Positions 20,994 through 22,326 of a stretch of 22,326 bases of DNA are shown one piece after another (position 1 is the first letter of the stretch; the number at the start of each line of letters is the position of its first letter). The translations under genes were made by a program, and so were the position numbers. This stretch comes from a virus: positions 1-22,326 of the IMG/VR virus record IMGVR_UViG_3300025087_000313, one strand, 5' to 3'. The notes under the pieces are model-generated. The model saw nothing but the letters and a program-made list of their open reading frames with translations. It did not search any database and was not told where the DNA came from.

Positions 20994-21827
20994 ATGGCTA
21001 CAGTTAATACATTGGTTGTTGCGGGTGGAGGCGGAGGGGCTGGCGAAGATGTTGGGGGTAACCAGGTTGGAGGAGGTGGTGGTGGTGGTGGTGGATACCA
21101 AGCCAACACGACCTTTACTGTAACTCCACAAGCATACACAATAACAGTTGGTGCTGGCGGTGCTGGCGGAAGCGGAAGCGGAAGTTCTGGTTCTATCGGA
21201 AACAACTCTGTCTTTGATTCCATAACAGCAAATGGGGGGGGGCTTGGAGGATGCCGCATAGCGGGCGGAAACGGAGGCTGCGGTGGCGGTGGCGGTGTTT
21301 TGAATACGGGCGGAGGTACAGGTTCTCAGGGTGGAAATGGGGGCGGAGGAAACGCAACAGCCCCAGGTGCAGGCGGAGGAGGTGGTGGTGCTGGAGTAAA
21401 CGGTACTGCCGCATCAGGAACTGTCGGCGGAGCAGGAGGAAACGGAACAGCCAACTCAATATCTGGTTCCTCAGTCACATATGCTGGCGGAGGAGGAGGA
21501 GGAAATACTGGAGGAGGAGGTGCAGCAGGTACTGGAGGTGGAGGCGTTGGTGGCAACAATACACACGGCACAAACGGCACGGCTAACACTGGCGGAGGAG
21601 GAGGCGGAGGAGGTTCCACTGGTGGCGCAAGAAACGGAGGTAATGGCGGTTCAGGTATCGTCATCATCGCCTACAAAACAGACGGCTCAGACGGTGTGTC
21701 CACCTCTTCAACAGGAGGTACTATCACCACGTCAGGTGCTTACACAATCCACACATTTACAACAAGTGGTACGTGGACAATGGTTGCATCGGCTTCTAAC
21801 ACCTCGAATTTCTTTGCAATGATGTAA
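20994..21827 (+). CDS. Glycine-rich adhesin, probable polyglycine-II tip
   Basis: A 277-residue protein that is nearly half Gly. It starts MATVNTLVVAGGGGGAGEDV, has TVTPQAYTITVGAGGAGGSG (residues ~40-60) and long GGGG and GGxGG runs, and closes with SGIVIIAYKTDG (near 222-233) and a Thr/Ser-rich tail. Gly-rich receptor-binding domains of phage adhesins (for example gp38 of Salmonella phage S16) fold into polyglycine-II sandwiches, and the composition fits that fold. It is expected at the tail tip, contacting the host surface. A run of nine G bases is at 21234-21242. Confidence 0.75.
   Translation: MATVNTLVVAGGGGGAGEDVGGNQVGGGGGGGGGYQANTTFTVTPQAYTITVGAGGAGGSGSGSSGSIGNNSVFDSITANGGGLGGCRIAGGNGGCGGGGGVLNTGGGTGSQGGNGGGGNATAPGAGGGGGGAGVNGTAASGTVGGAGGNGTANSISGSSVTYAGGGGGGNTGGGGAAGTGGGGVGGNNTHGTNGTANTGGGGGGGGSTGGARNGGNGGSGIVIIAYKTDGSDGVSTSSTGGTITTSGAYTIHTFTTSGTWTMVASASNTSNFFAMM
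21234..21242 (+). repeat. Nine-G homopolymer in the adhesin gene
   Basis: Nine G bases encode three Gly codons (AAT GGG GGG GGG CTT). Such a run is prone to slippage; a gain or loss of one base would shift the frame and cut the adhesin short. It may be a phase-variation site, or a sequencing-error hotspot. Confidence 0.85.
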
Positions 21828-21842
21828 TAAAAAAATATATAT

Positions 21843-22326
21843 ATGTCTTGGCGAAACGAAAAAACAAAAACAGGTTCCGACTTGGTCTGGAGTAATCCAG
21901 AAACAGGAATTGCACCATCTGCTCTAAAAGGCAATGCAATTTTACAGAACGTGAATATCGCAACTCAGTCAGGACAGGCATATGTTTCTTTTGCGCGTAT
22001 TGCACAAACGCCATTAGACGCACAAGACGCAACACTCACACCTGTTTCCTCAACACTTTTTACATCAAGCGAAACAATCAAGGCAGGTGTGTGGCTTCAG
22101 GTTACTGCTTCGACAGTGACCAGTATTAACGTGTCTACCTTCCCTACAACACTTGATGTTGATTATCTTGTGGTAGCTGGAGGTGGAGCAGGAGGTGTTG
22201 CTTTTGATGGAGGTGGAGGCGGAGGTTCTGCTGGTGAGGCTGTTGAGGACGTAGAAACAATGGCTGTTGGAACGTATACTGTTACGATTGGTGTTGGTGG
22301 TACGTCAGGTTCGATTACACCTTCAA
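21843..22326 (+). CDS. Second glycine-rich fibre protein, cut by the right edge
   Basis: The first 161 codons are visible and open to the window edge. The N-terminal domain starts MSWRNEKTKTGSDLVWSNPE and contains QSGQAYVSFARIAQTPLDAQ, then SSTLFTSSETIKAGVWLQVT. From about residue 105 it repeats the adhesin pattern of the previous gene (DYLVVAGGGAGG, GTYTVTIGVGGTSG). So it is a second Gly-rich tip protein with its own attachment domain. It may be paired with, or compete with, the first. The start follows an AT-rich tract. Confidence 0.75.
   Translation, partial: MSWRNEKTKTGSDLVWSNPETGIAPSALKGNAILQNVNIATQSGQAYVSFARIAQTPLDAQDATLTPVSSTLFTSSETIKAGVWLQVTASTVTSINVSTFPTTLDVDYLVVAGGGAGGVAFDGGGGGGSAGEAVEDVETMAVGTYTVTIGVGGTSGSITPS

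Noticed and set aside
20837-21259. Proline-rich open frame on the minus strand
   Set aside because: It is the antisense of the glycine-rich adhesin; GGN codons read back as Pro codons. The same applies to 21326-21667.
1-22326. CRISPR array, integrase or attachment site
   Set aside because: No regularly spaced direct repeats and no recombinase frame were seen; the only tandem repeats are within coding genes.

Overview
The window looks like part of a tailed-phage (or prophage) genome that uses the standard code; TAA, TAG and TGA all end genes here. The layout is divergent. An early replication and recombination block reads leftward from about 4.75 kb to the left edge. A morphogenesis block reads rightward from about 5.0 kb to the right edge. 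No integrase, lysis gene, tRNA or CRISPR array was seen. Base composition is moderate and genes are tightly packed, often with ATGA or 10-20 nt overlaps.

Left block, in transcription order: a winged-helix replication initiator (3938-4750), a short DnaC-like AAA+ loader (3414-3941), three small unknown genes, an Erf single-strand annealing protein, a YqaJ-type exonuclease, a coiled-coil protein, a small SSB-like protein with an acidic tail ending in Pro-Phe, a winged-helix protein, and one gene cut by the left edge. Together these form a replication plus Erf/exonuclease recombination module.

The divergent control region (4751-5005) holds two candidate leftward promoters, one rightward promoter, a perfect 12-bp inverted repeat that covers two of the -10 boxes, a consensus DnaA box within a small palindrome, and a long imperfect stem that would form the 5' leader of the leftward mRNA.

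Right block: a KhpA-like KH-domain RNA-binding protein, small proteins, a GroES-like protein, a zinc-binding protein, a full GroEL, two further small proteins, small terminase, GpA-type large terminase, portal, a Lys-rich 29-residue ORF with its own promoter, an unexplained structured segment, a scaffold-like protein, and the major capsid gene. Then come beta-rich structural proteins, a coiled-coil protein, repeat-containing fibre proteins and two glycine-rich adhesin-like proteins; the last is cut by the right edge.

The capsid gene is in three exons (13010-13061, 13929-14020, 14701-15588) separated by two group I introns. P1 and P10 pairings fix the splice sites to the base. Intron 1 carries a NUMOD3/HNH homing endonuclease and intron 2 a LAGLIDADG endonuclease; the spliced protein is 343 residues.

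Translation signals are unusual. Shine-Dalgarno motifs are essentially absent, T precedes ATG at 29 of 35 starts, and three promoters place ATG exactly 6 nt after the -10 box, which predicts leaderless mRNAs. The sigma70-like promoters (one is TTGACA-N18-TATAAT) argue against a Bacteroidota host despite the missing Shine-Dalgarno motifs. A KhpA-like protein, weak Shine-Dalgarno use and many very small proteins would suit a Patescibacteria (CPR) or other deep-branching host, but this is a low-confidence inference.
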